Under the pieces are notes generated by a model that was given only the letters and a program-made list of their open reading frames with translations, was not told where the DNA came from and did not search any database. This document shows, in pieces, positions 55,081-64,000 of a stretch of DNA of 64,000 bases. Source of the stretch: Bacteroides thetaiotaomicron VPI-5482 (GTDB lineage: Bacteria > Bacteroidota > Bacteroidia > Bacteroidales > Bacteroidaceae); the NCBI RefSeq assembly GCF_000011065.1, contig NC_004663.1, forward strand, positions 3,472,001 through 3,536,000. The letters are read 5' to 3'. The number at the start of each line of letters is the position of its first letter. Positions within the stretch are counted from its first letter, which is position 1. Both the position numbers and the translations under genes were made by a program.

Positions 55081-56874
55081 TTACATTCTGGAAGGTACCT
55101 CAATGCCCAACAAGCCCATTCCTAAACGAACCACTTTTGCTACATTGGCAGACAGAGCAATACGGAATACTTTTACCGCCTCATTCTCTTCACGCAGAAT
55201 GCTGAAATCATGGTAGAACTGATTATATTCTTTCACCAGATCATAGGTATAATTCGCGATAATAGACGGACTGTAGTCTTCTCCGGCCTGTTTTACAACT
55301 GCCGCAAAGTCAGCAACCAACTGAATCAATCCTTCTTCCTTCTCGCTCAGTTCGATACCAGCAGGAATCTGTTCAGGTATCACAATTCCAGACTCAGCCG
55401 CTTTACGAAGCACAGACTGAATACGGGCATACGTATATTGAATGAACGGTCCTGTATTACCATTGAAGTCGATAGACTCTTTCGGATTGAAAGTCATATT
55501 CTTACGGGCATCTACTTTGAGAATAAAGTACTTCAAAGCACCCAGACCGACAATACGGGCAATATCATCTGCTTCTTCCTGCGTCAGACCATCCAGTTTT
55601 CCGAGTTCCTGCGAAGTTTCTTTTGCAGTCGATACCATCTCTTCCATCAGGTCATCGGCATCAACGACTGTTCCTTCACGAGATTTCATCTTACCTTCCG
55701 GCAATTCTACCATACCATAAGAGAAATGTACAAGGCCTTTACCCCATTCAAAACCGAGTTTATCCAACAGAATAGAAAGTACCTGGAAGTGATAATTCTG
55801 TTCGTTACCAACGACATAAATCATTTTATCAATCGGATAATCAGCGAAACGAAGTTTGGCCGTGCCAATATCCTGCGTCATATAAACAGAGGTTCCATCG
55901 CCACGAAGAAGCAGCTTATGATCCAGCCCCTCGGCAGTCAGGTCAACCCAGACAGAGCCGTCTTCTTTTTTGAAGAAAAAGCCTTTTTCCAGTCCCTCCA
56001 TTACTTTCTCTTTTCCTTCAAGATAAGTATTGGATTCATAATATATCTTATCGAAGCCGACCCCCATCTTCCGGTAAGTCTCATCAAATCCGGCATACAC
56101 CCAGTTGTTCATCATCTCCCACAGGGCACGTACTTCCGGATCACCGGCTTCCCATTTCACCAACATTTCGCGGGCTTCCTGCATCAACGGAGAAGCAGCT
56201 TCCGCTTCCTCTTTCGTCATGCCTTTTTCCATCAGTTCGGCAAGTTCCGCTTTATAATGCTTGTCGAAAGACACATAGTAGTCGCCTACCAGATGATCAC
56301 CTTTCTTGCCGGTGCTTTCAGGAGTTTCGCCGTTTCCGTATTTCTTCCATGCCAGCATGGATTTGCAGATATGGATACCACGGTCGTTTACTATATTCGT
56401 CTTTACTACTCTGTTTCCGTTTGCAGCCACAATGTTAGCCAGCGCATTTCCCAAAAGATTGTTGCGCACATGACCTAAGTGAAGCGGCTTGTTGGTATTC
56501 GGTGAAGAATACTCAATCATCACCAACGGAGAAGTTTCGGTAGCTTTCACCAGGCCGTACTCTTCATCCGACTGAATCTCATTCAGCAACTCAATCCAGG
56601 TAGCCGATGCAATAGTCAGATTCAAAAAGCCTTTTATTACATTGAAAGCAGCTACAGCCGGTTCGTTCGCCTTCAGATATTCGCCAATTTCCTGCGCTGT
56701 CTGTTCCGGTCCTTTTCTTGACATTTTCAGAAAAGGGAACACGACCAGTGTCAAATGTCCTTCAAATTCTTTCTTCGTTTTTTGCAACTGCACCATCTTC
56801 TCAGGGACTTCCTGACCGTAAAGTGCTTTTAGTCCGTTGATGACGGACGCTACAAGTTTATCTTCTATCTTCAT
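55081..56874 (-). CDS. argS: Arginyl-tRNA synthetase
   Basis: Class I aminoacyl-tRNA synthetase, 597 residues from ATG 56874. The N-terminal Arg-S domain is followed by the signature EYSSPNTNKPLHLGHVRNN, which includes the HIGH-type motif HLGH. The KMSKS position reads GKMKSREGTVV, a known ArgS variant. The C-terminal anticodon-binding domain ends ALSANVAKVVRLGMGLLGIE. A longer frame begins with TTG 56898, but that codon is inside the TATCTTTG promoter box, so ATG 56874 is chosen. Confidence 0.97.
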   Translation of the reverse strand: MKIEDKLVASVINGLKALYGQEVPEKMVQLQKTKKEFEGHLTLVVFPFLKMSRKGPEQTAQEIGEYLKANEPAVAAFNVIKGFLNLTIASATWIELLNEIQSDEEYGLVKATETSPLVMIEYSSPNTNKPLHLGHVRNNLLGNALANIVAANGNRVVKTNIVNDRGIHICKSMLAWKKYGNGETPESTGKKGDHLVGDYYVSFDKHYKAELAELMEKGMTKEEAEAASPLMQEAREMLVKWEAGDPEVRALWEMMNNWVYAGFDETYRKMGVGFDKIYYESNTYLEGKEKVMEGLEKGFFFKKEDGSVWVDLTAEGLDHKLLLRGDGTSVYMTQDIGTAKLRFADYPIDKMIYVVGNEQNYHFQVLSILLDKLGFEWGKGLVHFSYGMVELPEGKMKSREGTVVDADDLMEEMVSTAKETSQELGKLDGLTQEEADDIARIVGLGALKYFILKVDARKNMTFNPKESIDFNGNTGPFIQYTYARIQSVLRKAAESGIVIPEQIPAGIELSEKEEGLIQLVADFAAVVKQAGEDYSPSIIANYTYDLVKEYNQFYHDFSILREENEAVKVFRIALSANVAKVVRLGMGLLGIEVPSRM

Positions 56875-56895
56875 AATCAAGTTGTTTCTTGCGCG

Positions 56896-56903
56896 CAAAG
56901 ATA
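56896..56903 (-). promoter_or_regulatory. argS: -7 box of argS
   Basis: Minus-strand TATCTTTG, 21 bases before ATG 56874; no clear -33. Confidence 0.55.
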
Positions 56904-56956
56904 CAAAAAAAGGAGACGCACGCGCCTCCCTCTTCTAATTTCTTTCAACTATATGT

Positions 56957-57229
56957 TTATTCAACAGCTGCAGACAATTCAGCACCAGCTTTAAATTTAG
57001 CTACTTTCTTAGCAGGAATAGTAATAGCTGCCTTTGTAGAAGGATTAATACCGGTTCTTGCTGCTCTTTCACTTACAGAGAACGTTCCAAAACCAACCAA
57101 AGCTACCTTATCACCAGCTTTCATAGCGTTAGTAACTGAAGAAATGAAAGCATCAAGAGCTTTCTTCGCATCGGCTTTACTCATTTGAGCTTCAGCAGCC
57201 ATTGCACTAATAAGTTCAGACTTATTCAT
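56957..57229 (-). CDS. HU-family nucleoid protein
   Basis: 90-residue histone-like DNA-binding protein. It starts MNKSELISAMAAEAQMSKAD. It has the HU dimer core VALVGFGTFSVSERAARTG and the DNA-binding arm GINPSTKAAITIPAKKVAKF, where the usual Asn-Pro at the arm tip is kept. Length is standard for HU and IHF; the single gene and lack of IHF-specific residues favour HU. It has its own consensus promoter. Confidence 0.95.
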   Translation of the reverse strand: MNKSELISAMAAEAQMSKADAKKALDAFISSVTNAMKAGDKVALVGFGTFSVSERAARTGINPSTKAAITIPAKKVAKFKAGAELSAAVE

Positions 57230-57289
57230 GATACGTAAAATGATTAATTAATATATATGTTACACAAAAGATTTCCCATTACGACTTTA

Positions 57290-57320
57290 CAAATATAGAT
57301 GAACAAAACAACATATCAAA
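57290..57320 (-). promoter_or_regulatory. Promoter of the HU gene
   Basis: Minus-strand TTTG (57320-57317), exactly 19 bases and TATATTTG (57297-57290): full Bacteroides consensus. The leader is about 55 bases. Confidence 0.85.
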
Positions 57321-57403
57321 TAAAAACATAAAAAAAACGCAGCAAATTATTGAAAAAGAGCTAATAGGGAAGCTTTTCCATGCTTTAAAACAGAATTTAT
57401 TCG

Positions 57404-57411
57404 TACTTTTG
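57404..57411 (+). promoter_or_regulatory. -7 box of the rhomboid operon
   Basis: TACTTTTG, 33 bases before ATG 57445, divergent from HU. It overlaps the TTG that would extend the frame, which supports the inner start. Confidence 0.55.
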
Positions 57412-57444
57412 CGTTCATTACTTAAATATTCAGAATATAAAATT

Positions 57445-58119
57445 ATGCCAACTGTAACTAAAAACCTGATAATTATCAATGTACTAGTCTTTTTCGGGAC
57501 ACTTGTCGCCCAACGATACGGTATCGATCTGACTAATTATCTGGGATTGCATTTTTTCCTCGCCAGTGACTTCAATCCGGCACAGCTTATCACTTATATG
57601 TTCATGCATGGCGGGTTCAGCCACATTTTTTTCAATATGTTTGCTGTTTTCATGTTTGGAACTGTTCTTGAACGGACCTGGGGACCGAAACGTTTCCTTT
57701 TTTATTATATCGCCTGTGGTATCGGTGCAGGACTTATCCAGGAAGGAGTGCAATACATCAAATATATAGTAGACTACAGCCACTATTCACAAGTGGATAT
57801 AGGAACGGGAATTATTCCTATGGGAGAGTTTTTGAACATGCTGACCACCGTGGGCGCTTCGGGAGCTGTATATGCCATTTTGCTCGCATTCGGTATGTTG
57901 TTCCCCAACAACCAGCTATTCATCTTTCCGCTGCCCTTCCCTATCAAAGCTAAATTCTTTGTTATCGGTTATGCTTTGATTGAACTGTATGCCGGCTTTG
58001 CCAATAATCCCGGAGATAATGTCGCGCATTTCGCCCACTTGGGAGGTATGATATTCGGATTTATCCTGATTATGTATTGGAGAAAAAAAAGTAGAAACAA
58101 TGGGACATATTATAACTGA
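57445..58119 (+). CDS. Rhomboid-family intramembrane serine protease 1
   Basis: 224 residues with about six membrane helices. The catalytic Ser is in TTVGASGAVYAILLA (GxSG motif) and the catalytic His in VAHFAHLGGMIFGF. HGGFSHIFFNMFAVFMFG is the conserved loop-1/helix-2 block. All key residues are present, so probably active; substrates unknown. ATG 57445 is chosen over the TTG-initiated longer frame. Its last 20 bases overlap the next rhomboid gene. Confidence 0.93.
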   Translation: MPTVTKNLIIINVLVFFGTLVAQRYGIDLTNYLGLHFFLASDFNPAQLITYMFMHGGFSHIFFNMFAVFMFGTVLERTWGPKRFLFYYIACGIGAGLIQEGVQYIKYIVDYSHYSQVDIGTGIIPMGEFLNMLTTVGASGAVYAILLAFGMLFPNNQLFIFPLPFPIKAKFFVIGYALIELYAGFANNPGDNVAHFAHLGGMIFGFILIMYWRKKSRNNGTYYN

Positions 58120-59002
58120 TTTAAAAGAAACGTTCAGAAGAGGAAACACTTTCATCCGACTGATTTACATTAACGTAGGCATCTTTGTTATCGGTACGTT
58201 AATCAGTGTCATATTGCAGCTGTTCAACCTGAGTGCAACGGGAATATTCGATTTATTCGCCCTTCCGGCTTCCCTTCACCGGTTTATTCTTCAGCCATGG
58301 TCATTGCTCAGCTACATGTTCATGCATGCAGGCTTCCTGCATATCCTGTTCAATATGCTCTGGCTGTACTGGTTCGGAAGTCTGTTTCTCTATTTCTTTT
58401 CGGGAAAGCATTTACGGGGATTGTATGTATTGGGAGGCATCTGCGGAGGATTGTTCTACATGATAGCGTATAACATCTTCCCTTATTTCAGCCAGACATT
58501 GCCGTTCTCCACACTGGTCGGGGCTTCCGCTTCCGTGCTGGCCATCGTAGCTGCCACCGCCTACAGAGAACCGAACTACCGGGTACAACTTTTCCTTTTC
58601 GGCGCCGTCCGTTTGAAATACCTCGCACTGATCGTTATCGGAACAGACCTGCTCTTTATTACATCCAACAATGCCGGAGGACACATCGCCCACTTAGGCG
58701 GCGCACTTGCCGGACTTTGGTTTGCAGCCAGTCTGAGCAAAGGCAAAGACGTGACTTACTGGATCAACTGGTTCCTTGACGGCTTCGCTTCCCTGTTTCA
58801 GAAAAAGACATGGAAACGCAAACCAAAAATGAAAGTACATTATGGAAGCGACACAAGTCGCGAGAAAGATTACGATTATAACGCCCGTAAGAAAGCACAA
58901 TCGGATGAAGTAGACCGCATTTTGGAAAAGCTGAAAAAATCCGGTTATGAAAGCCTGACGACGGAAGAGAAAAAGAGCTTGTTCGACGCAAGCAAAAGAT
59001 AA
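58100..59002 (+). CDS. Rhomboid-family intramembrane serine protease 2, with C-terminal cytosolic tail
   Basis: 300 residues. Six or so helices carry HAGFLHILFNMLWLYWFG, the catalytic Ser in TLVGASASVLAIVAA (GASA, not the GASG of its neighbour), and the His in GGHIAHLGGALAGLW. A soluble tail of about 85 residues follows, basic then acidic (KRKPKMKVHYGSD ... VDRILEKLKKSGYESLTTEE), as found in many Bacteroidetes rhomboids. The start overlaps the preceding rhomboid by 20 bases, so translation is coupled. Confidence 0.92.
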   Translation: MGHIITDLKETFRRGNTFIRLIYINVGIFVIGTLISVILQLFNLSATGIFDLFALPASLHRFILQPWSLLSYMFMHAGFLHILFNMLWLYWFGSLFLYFFSGKHLRGLYVLGGICGGLFYMIAYNIFPYFSQTLPFSTLVGASASVLAIVAATAYREPNYRVQLFLFGAVRLKYLALIVIGTDLLFITSNNAGGHIAHLGGALAGLWFAASLSKGKDVTYWINWFLDGFASLFQKKTWKRKPKMKVHYGSDTSREKDYDYNARKKAQSDEVDRILEKLKKSGYESLTTEEKKSLFDASKR

Positions 59003-59005
59003 AGA

Positions 59006-60091
59006 ATGGAACACATTGGCAAATTTGTCCTTTATTTGATATTGGCAGTCAACGCACTCTTTGTAGGGATGTTGATTTTGAGTGCCTATAGCCCGTATCT
59101 TCAACCGAAAATACACCCGATAGCTTCTTGCCTGGGGCTTGCCTTCCCCATCTTCCTTGCTGTCAACATCTGTTTCACCCTATTCTGGGTAATCATCAGC
59201 TACCGCTATGCCTTATTACCGGTCATCGGTTTTCTGGTATGTATTCCACAGATACGCACCTATATTCCCATCAATTCTACAGTAGAAACGATACCGGATG
59301 GCAGCATCAAATTCCTCTCTTACAATGTGATGGGATTTAACAATCTGGAGAAAAAGGAAGGAAAGAATCCGATATTATCCTATCTGGCTGACAGTGAAGC
59401 TGACATAATCTGTCTTCAGGAGTACAATTCAACCAAAAACAAGAAATATCTGACAGACGAAGACATCAGAAAAGCATTGAAAGCATATCCCTACCGTTCC
59501 ATTCACAATCCGGAAAAAGGAGGCAGTCAGTTGGCCTGTTTCTCCAAATTCCCCATACTTTCGGCACGTCCCATCAAGTATGAAAGCACCTACAACAGTT
59601 CGATGCAGTACACCCTCAAAGTTAACGAGGACACTATCACCCTCATAAACAACCATCTGGAATCCAATAAACTGACGAAAGAAGACAAGGTGATTTATGA
59701 AGATATGATTAAAGACCCGAACGCAAAGAAGGTAAAAACGGGTCTCCGGCAATTAATAAAGAAACTGGCGGAAGCATCGGCCATCCGTTCTTCGCAAGCG
59801 GATTCGGTAGCCGTCGCCATCGCAAACAGCAAATACCCGACTATTATTGCCTGTGGCGATTTCAACGACGCTTCCATTTCATATACCCATCGCATCCTGA
59901 CTCAACAGCTGGATGACGCCTTTACACAATCCGGCAGGGGACTGGGCATCTCCTATAATCTGAATAAATTCTATTTCCGGATAGACAATATTCTGATCAG
60001 CCCCAACCAGAAAGCCTACAACTGCACCGTAGACCGTTCGATCAAAGATTCGGACCATTACCCGATCTGGTGCTATATAGGCAAGCAATAA
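59006..60091 (+). CDS. Membrane-anchored endonuclease/exonuclease/phosphatase-family protein
   Basis: 361 residues. Three N-terminal membrane helices (about residues 8-85) are followed by an EEP domain: IKFLSYNVMGFNN, ADIICLQEYNS, NNHLESNKLT, IIACGDFND and the terminal SDHYPIWCYIG give the usual metal-binding and catalytic residues. The family includes phosphodiesterases, nucleases and lipid phosphatases; the target here is unknown. Starts three bases after the rhomboid stop, so it is part of the same operon. Confidence 0.88.
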   Translation: MEHIGKFVLYLILAVNALFVGMLILSAYSPYLQPKIHPIASCLGLAFPIFLAVNICFTLFWVIISYRYALLPVIGFLVCIPQIRTYIPINSTVETIPDGSIKFLSYNVMGFNNLEKKEGKNPILSYLADSEADIICLQEYNSTKNKKYLTDEDIRKALKAYPYRSIHNPEKGGSQLACFSKFPILSARPIKYESTYNSSMQYTLKVNEDTITLINNHLESNKLTKEDKVIYEDMIKDPNAKKVKTGLRQLIKKLAEASAIRSSQADSVAVAIANSKYPTIIACGDFNDASISYTHRILTQQLDDAFTQSGRGLGISYNLNKFYFRIDNILISPNQKAYNCTVDRSIKDSDHYPIWCYIGKQ

Positions 60092-60115
60092 AGCAGAAAA
60101 ACTTAAATAAATACC

Positions 60116-62203
60116 ATGATGATTAGAAAAACTTTAACCATTTTAGCAGTAAGTTGTATGATGTACTCCTGTGGAACAAAAACAGAAAGCAACCCTTTCT
60201 TCACTGAATTTCAAACAGAGTATGGTGTTCCTTCCTTCGATAAAATCAAACTGGAACATTACGAACCCGCCTTTCTGAAAGGTATTGAAGAGCAGAATCA
60301 GAATATCCAAGCCATTATCGCAAGCCCGGAAGTGCCTACTTTCGACAATACGATTGTAGCTTTGGACAGCAGCGCACCCATTCTGGACCGTGTAAGCGCC
60401 ATTTTCTTCAATATGACGGATGCGGAAACAACCGATGAACTGACCGAGCTCTCTATCAAAATGGCACCGGTCCTTTCCGAGCACGAAGATAACATCTCCC
60501 TGAATCAGGAGCTTTTCAAACGTGTAAACGTTGTATATCAACAGAAAGATTCCATGAATCTGACCACGGAACAGAAACGTCTGCTGGACAAAACTTACAA
60601 AGGATTTGTCCGTTCAGGTGCTAATCTGGATGCAGAGAAACAGGCACGTCTGCGTGAAATCAACAAAGAACTTTCCACTCTCGGCATCACATTCAGCAAT
60701 AATATACTGAATGAAAACAATGCTTTCCAGCTTTTCGTAGACAAGAAAGAAGATTTAGCCGGATTGCCCGAATGGTTCTGCCAAAGCGCAGCCGAAGAAG
60801 CCAAAGCTGCCGGACAACCGGGGAAATGGCTGTTCACCCTGCACAACGCCAGCCGCCTTCCGTTCCTGCAATACGCTGAGAACCGCCCTCTCCGTGAGAA
60901 AATGTACAAAGCATACATCAACCGCGGCAATAACAATGACAAGAATGACAACAAAGAAACGATCCGCAAGATCGTCTCCCTCCGCCTGGAAAAAGCAAGG
61001 CTATTGGGCTTCAACAACTACGCCAACTTCGTACTGGATGAGACAATGTCAAAGAATGACAGCAACGTAATGAGTCTGCTGAACAACCTTTGGAGCTATG
61101 CCCTCCCGAAAGCGAAAGCCGAAGCCGCAGAACTTCAACAGTTAATGGACAAAGAAGGCAAAGGAGAGAAACTGGAAGCCTGGGACTGGTGGTACTACAC
61201 AGAAAAACTCCGCAAAGAGAAATACAACCTCTCCGAAGAAGACACCAAACCTTACTTCAAACTGGAGAATGTACGTGAAGGAGCTTTCGCAGTCGCCAAC
61301 AAACTATATGGTATCACTCTGAACAAACTGGAAGGTATCCCGACTTATCATCCGGATGTAGAAGTCTTCGAAGTGAAAGACGCTGACGGCTCCCAACTGG
61401 GCATATTCTATGTAGACTATTTCCCGCGTTCAGGAAAAAGCGGTGGCGCATGGATGAGCAATTACCGCGAACAGCAGGGAGCAACCCGCCCCTTGGTATG
61501 CAACGTATGCAGTTTCACCAAACCGGTCGGCGACACCCCTTCTCTGCTGACTATGGACGAAGTAGAAACTCTGTTCCACGAATTCGGGCACGCTCTGCAT
61601 GGCTTACTGACAAAGTGCGAATACAAAGGGACTTCCGGCACCAATGTCGTACGCGATTTTGTTGAACTTCCTTCTCAGATCAACGAACATTGGGCTACCG
61701 AACCGGAAGTGCTGAAAATGTATGCCAAACACTATCAGACAGGAGAAGTAATCCCCGATGAAATCATCGAAAAGATTCTGAAACAGAAAACGTTCAACCA
61801 AGGATTCATGACCACCGAGTTACTGGCTGCCGCCATCCTCGACATGAACCTTCACATGATAACAGATGTAAAGAATCTGGATATGCTTGCTTTCGAAAAA
61901 GAAGCCATGGACAAGCTCGGCCTGATCCCCGAAATTGCCCCCCGCTACCGCGTCACTTACTTCAATCATATCATTGGCGGATACGCTGCCGGATACTACA
62001 GTTACCTTTGGGCGAATGTACTTGACAATGATGCCTTTGAAGCCTTCAAAGAACATGGAATCTTTGATAAAAACACTGCCGACCTCTTCCGCTACAACGT
62101 ATTGGAAAAGGGAGACAGCGAAGATCCGATGATACTTTATAAGAATTTCCGCGGTGCAGAACCAAGCCTGGAGCCGTTACTGAAAAACAGAGGAATGAAA
62201 TAA
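60116..62203 (+). CDS. M3-family zinc metallopeptidase (Dcp/oligopeptidase A-like)
   Basis: 695-residue lipoprotein (CMMYSCGTK). The zinc-binding motif LFHEFGHALHGLL gives His488 and His492, and the third ligand Glu lies in the following helix (ELPSQINEHW). FNHIIGGYAAGYYSYLWANVL is the M3 substrate-binding block. Size agrees with peptidyl-dipeptidase Dcp (about 680). The lipid anchor suggests it works on peptides in the periplasm. Last gene of the rhomboid/EEP run, followed by a terminator. Confidence 0.94.
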   Translation: MMIRKTLTILAVSCMMYSCGTKTESNPFFTEFQTEYGVPSFDKIKLEHYEPAFLKGIEEQNQNIQAIIASPEVPTFDNTIVALDSSAPILDRVSAIFFNMTDAETTDELTELSIKMAPVLSEHEDNISLNQELFKRVNVVYQQKDSMNLTTEQKRLLDKTYKGFVRSGANLDAEKQARLREINKELSTLGITFSNNILNENNAFQLFVDKKEDLAGLPEWFCQSAAEEAKAAGQPGKWLFTLHNASRLPFLQYAENRPLREKMYKAYINRGNNNDKNDNKETIRKIVSLRLEKARLLGFNNYANFVLDETMSKNDSNVMSLLNNLWSYALPKAKAEAAELQQLMDKEGKGEKLEAWDWWYYTEKLRKEKYNLSEEDTKPYFKLENVREGAFAVANKLYGITLNKLEGIPTYHPDVEVFEVKDADGSQLGIFYVDYFPRSGKSGGAWMSNYREQQGATRPLVCNVCSFTKPVGDTPSLLTMDEVETLFHEFGHALHGLLTKCEYKGTSGTNVVRDFVELPSQINEHWATEPEVLKMYAKHYQTGEVIPDEIIEKILKQKTFNQGFMTTELLAAAILDMNLHMITDVKNLDMLAFEKEAMDKLGLIPEIAPRYRVTYFNHIIGGYAAGYYSYLWANVLDNDAFEAFKEHGIFDKNTADLFRYNVLEKGDSEDPMILYKNFRGAEPSLEPLLKNRGMK

Positions 62204-62213
62204 AACGGCAAAA

Positions 62214-62247
62214 AAGCCCTTAAACATCAAATATTTGAGGGCTTATT
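62214..62247 (+). terminator. Terminator after the M3 peptidase gene
   Basis: AAGCCCTTAAA and TTTGAGGGCTT (62234-62244) pair with one G-U, followed by ATTA. The T-run is short. Confidence 0.65.
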
Positions 62248-62270
62248 ACATATGAATGTGAAAAAAAAAC

Positions 62271-62278
62271 TATATTTG
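62271..62278 (+). promoter_or_regulatory. -7 box of secDF
   Basis: TATATTTG matches TAnnTTTG; the leader to ATG 62369 is about 85 bases. No clear -33. Confidence 0.5.
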
Positions 62279-62368
62279 CAGCCTTGTATGCGGCAAAATG
62301 GACTTGTATACGACAGAATTTAACTGAAAATTAAATTAAAAAAGTAATCATCATAAATTAAAAGTAAA

Positions 62369-64000
62369 ATGCAAAACAAAGGATTTGTAAAGGTTTTTGC
62401 GGTACTACTCACGCTGGTATGCGTGTTCTACCTCTCCTTCTCCTTCGTAACCCGCCATTACACTAATAAGGCGAAAGAGATTGCGAACGGCGACCCGAAA
62501 GTAGAACAAGACTACCTTGACTCTCTCTCCAATGAGAAAGTAATGCTGTGGAACTGGACGCTGAAAGATTGTCGTGAAATGGAGATCAGTTTAGGTTTGG
62601 ACCTAAAAGGTGGTATGAATGTTATCCTTGAAGTTTCTGTGCCTGATGTTATCAGAGCATTGGCTGACAACAAGCCGGATGAAAACTTCAATAAAGCGCT
62701 GAATGAAGCTGCAAAACAAGCTGTCAACAGCCAGGACGATATCATTACCTTGTTCGTCAGAGAATACCAGAAGACTGCTCCGGGCGCAAAACTTTCCGAA
62801 CTTTTCGCAACACAACAGTTGAAAGATAAAGTTAACCAGAAATCATCAGATGCCGAAGTAGAAAAAGTATTGAGAGCAGAAGTAAAGGCTGCCGTTGAAA
62901 ACTCATACAACGTGCTTCGTACCCGTATCGACCGCTTCGGTGTTGTTCAGCCGAACATCCAAAGCCTCGAAGATAAGATGGGCCGTATCATGGTGGAACT
63001 TCCGGGTATCAAGGAGCCGGAACGTGTGAGAAAACTTCTTCAAGGTTCGGCCAACCTCGAATTCTGGGAAACATATACTGCAAAAGAGATTCTTCCGGCT
63101 ATGCAGTCGGCTGACTCAAAATTGCGTGCTATCCTGTCACAGGAAACTGCCGCTGATTCTACAGCCACTAACGCAACTGCAGACACAATCCCCGCAGCCA
63201 AGCTGGCAGAAGCTACTCCGGCAAAGAAAGCCGTAAGCGTTGCCGACAGTCTCGCAGCTACTCTGAAAGGAGATGCCAAAGACGAAAAGGCGGGAGCAAA
63301 CATGGAAGAAATCAAAAAGCAATATCCGTTGCTAGCTGTTCTTCAGTTGAATTCAAGCGGTCAGGGTCCGGTGATCGGCTATGCTAACTATAAGGATACA
63401 GCCGATATCAACAGATATCTGAGCATGCCTGAAATCCAGTCAGAACTTCCGAAAGACCTTCGTCTGAAATGGGGTGTTTCTCCTTCTGAATTCGATAAGA
63501 AAGGACAGACATTCGAATTGTATGCTATCAAATCTACCGAACGTAACGGCAAAGCTCCGTTGGAAGGTGACGTAGTAACAGATGCAAAAGACGAATTCGA
63601 CCAATACAGCAAACCGGCTGTAAGCATGACCATGAACTCTGACGGTGCACGCCGCTGGGCACAGTTGACCAAGCAGAACATCGGTCGTTCTATCGCTATC
63701 GTTCTTGATAACTATGTATATTCTGCTCCGAACGTAAACTCTGAAATCACAGGCGGACGTTCACAGATTACAGGTCACTTCACCCCGGAACAGGCAAAGG
63801 ACTTAGCTAACGTATTGAAATCAGGTAAGATGCCGGCTCCGGCCCACATCGTACAGGAAGATATCGTAGGTCCGTCTCTGGGTCAGGAATCTATTAACGC
63901 AGGTATTTTCTCATTCGTTGTAGCTTTGATCCTGTTGATGATCTACATGTGTTCCATGTATGGCTTCATCCCGGGTATGGTTGCCAACTGCGCATTGTTC
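62369..64000 (+). CDS. secDF: SecDF fused protein translocase subunit, 5' part (continues past window)
   Basis: 544 codons visible, no stop. The N-terminal membrane helix (FAVLLTLVCVFYLSFSFV) is followed by the SecD hallmark LGLDLKGGMNVILEV and a large periplasmic domain (about residues 80-520: RIDRFGVVQPNIQ, IMVELPGIKEPERV, ITGHFTPEQAKDLANVL). The second helix begins at the window edge (IFSFVVALILLMIYMC). A low-complexity Ala/Thr insert near residues 255-300 is typical for Bacteroidetes SecDF, which is usually a single fused SecD-SecF of about 1000 residues. Uses proton motive force to aid late Sec export. Confidence 0.94.
   Translation, partial: MQNKGFVKVFAVLLTLVCVFYLSFSFVTRHYTNKAKEIANGDPKVEQDYLDSLSNEKVMLWNWTLKDCREMEISLGLDLKGGMNVILEVSVPDVIRALADNKPDENFNKALNEAAKQAVNSQDDIITLFVREYQKTAPGAKLSELFATQQLKDKVNQKSSDAEVEKVLRAEVKAAVENSYNVLRTRIDRFGVVQPNIQSLEDKMGRIMVELPGIKEPERVRKLLQGSANLEFWETYTAKEILPAMQSADSKLRAILSQETAADSTATNATADTIPAAKLAEATPAKKAVSVADSLAATLKGDAKDEKAGANMEEIKKQYPLLAVLQLNSSGQGPVIGYANYKDTADINRYLSMPEIQSELPKDLRLKWGVSPSEFDKKGQTFELYAIKSTERNGKAPLEGDVVTDAKDEFDQYSKPAVSMTMNSDGARRWAQLTKQNIGRSIAIVLDNYVYSAPNVNSEITGGRSQITGHFTPEQAKDLANVLKSGKMPAPAHIVQEDIVGPSLGQESINAGIFSFVVALILLMIYMCSMYGFIPGMVANCALF

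Noticed and set aside
55210..56478. 422-codon open frame on the plus strand
   Set aside because: Fully antisense to argS, whose motifs are all intact; the frame has no signal, domain or promoter.

Overview
The window is chromosomal DNA from a gut Bacteroides. The evidence is the SusC/SusD pairs, a hybrid two-component regulator, promoters of the Bacteroides type (-33 TTTG, -7 TAnnTTTG) and lipoproteins with a Cys signal-peptidase-II site. Gene content and order match what I remember of Bacteroides thetaiotaomicron around BT2798-BT2835, or a close relative. Locus tags here are recalled, not looked up.

Layout. 1-5 kb: an S41 protease cut by the window edge, a PfkB sugar kinase, two identical tRNA-Asn genes, a ComF-type phosphoribosyltransferase and an inositol-monophosphatase-family enzyme. 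5.1-17.8 kb: the ribose-scavenging rus locus (rusR, rusK1, rusK2, rusC, rusD, rusGH, rusNH, rusT). It imports ribose-containing molecules through RusC/D, frees ribose with a nucleoside hydrolase and possibly a glycosidase, takes it into the cytoplasm by RusT and phosphorylates it with two ribokinases. 17.9-25.3 kb: a secreted two-domain phosphoesterase, ahpC-ahpF, a DapA-family aldolase with a sodium:solute symporter, and a zinc-ribbon Nudix hydrolase. 25.4-30.4 kb: a 31-codon orphan ORF, then a giant periplasmic TPR protein with an outer-membrane barrel. 30.7-50.1 kb: a polysaccharide utilization locus (PUL) with two SusC/SusD pairs, two BACON-type surface lipoproteins, a GH16 and a GH18 endo-enzyme and a convergent hybrid two-component sensor. 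The GH16 matches by position the BT2824-type endo-O-glycanase, so host mucin-type glycans are the likely target. 50.3-64 kb: housekeeping genes (topA, a LruC-domain lipoprotein, argS, an HU protein, two rhomboids, a membrane-anchored EEP protein, an M3 peptidase and the start of secDF).

The most unusual structure is not a gene. Two intergenic elements, at 3082-3183 and 45721-45822, are each exactly 102 bp. Each has 13-bp perfect terminal inverted repeats around four 10-bp palindromes spaced exactly 22 bp apart. Their sequences are unrelated but their geometry is the same to the base, and both lie between converging transcription units.

Several start codons were moved inward from the longest open frame because the upstream start was TTG or GTG, lay inside a promoter box, or fitted the protein family less well. 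Each case is noted.
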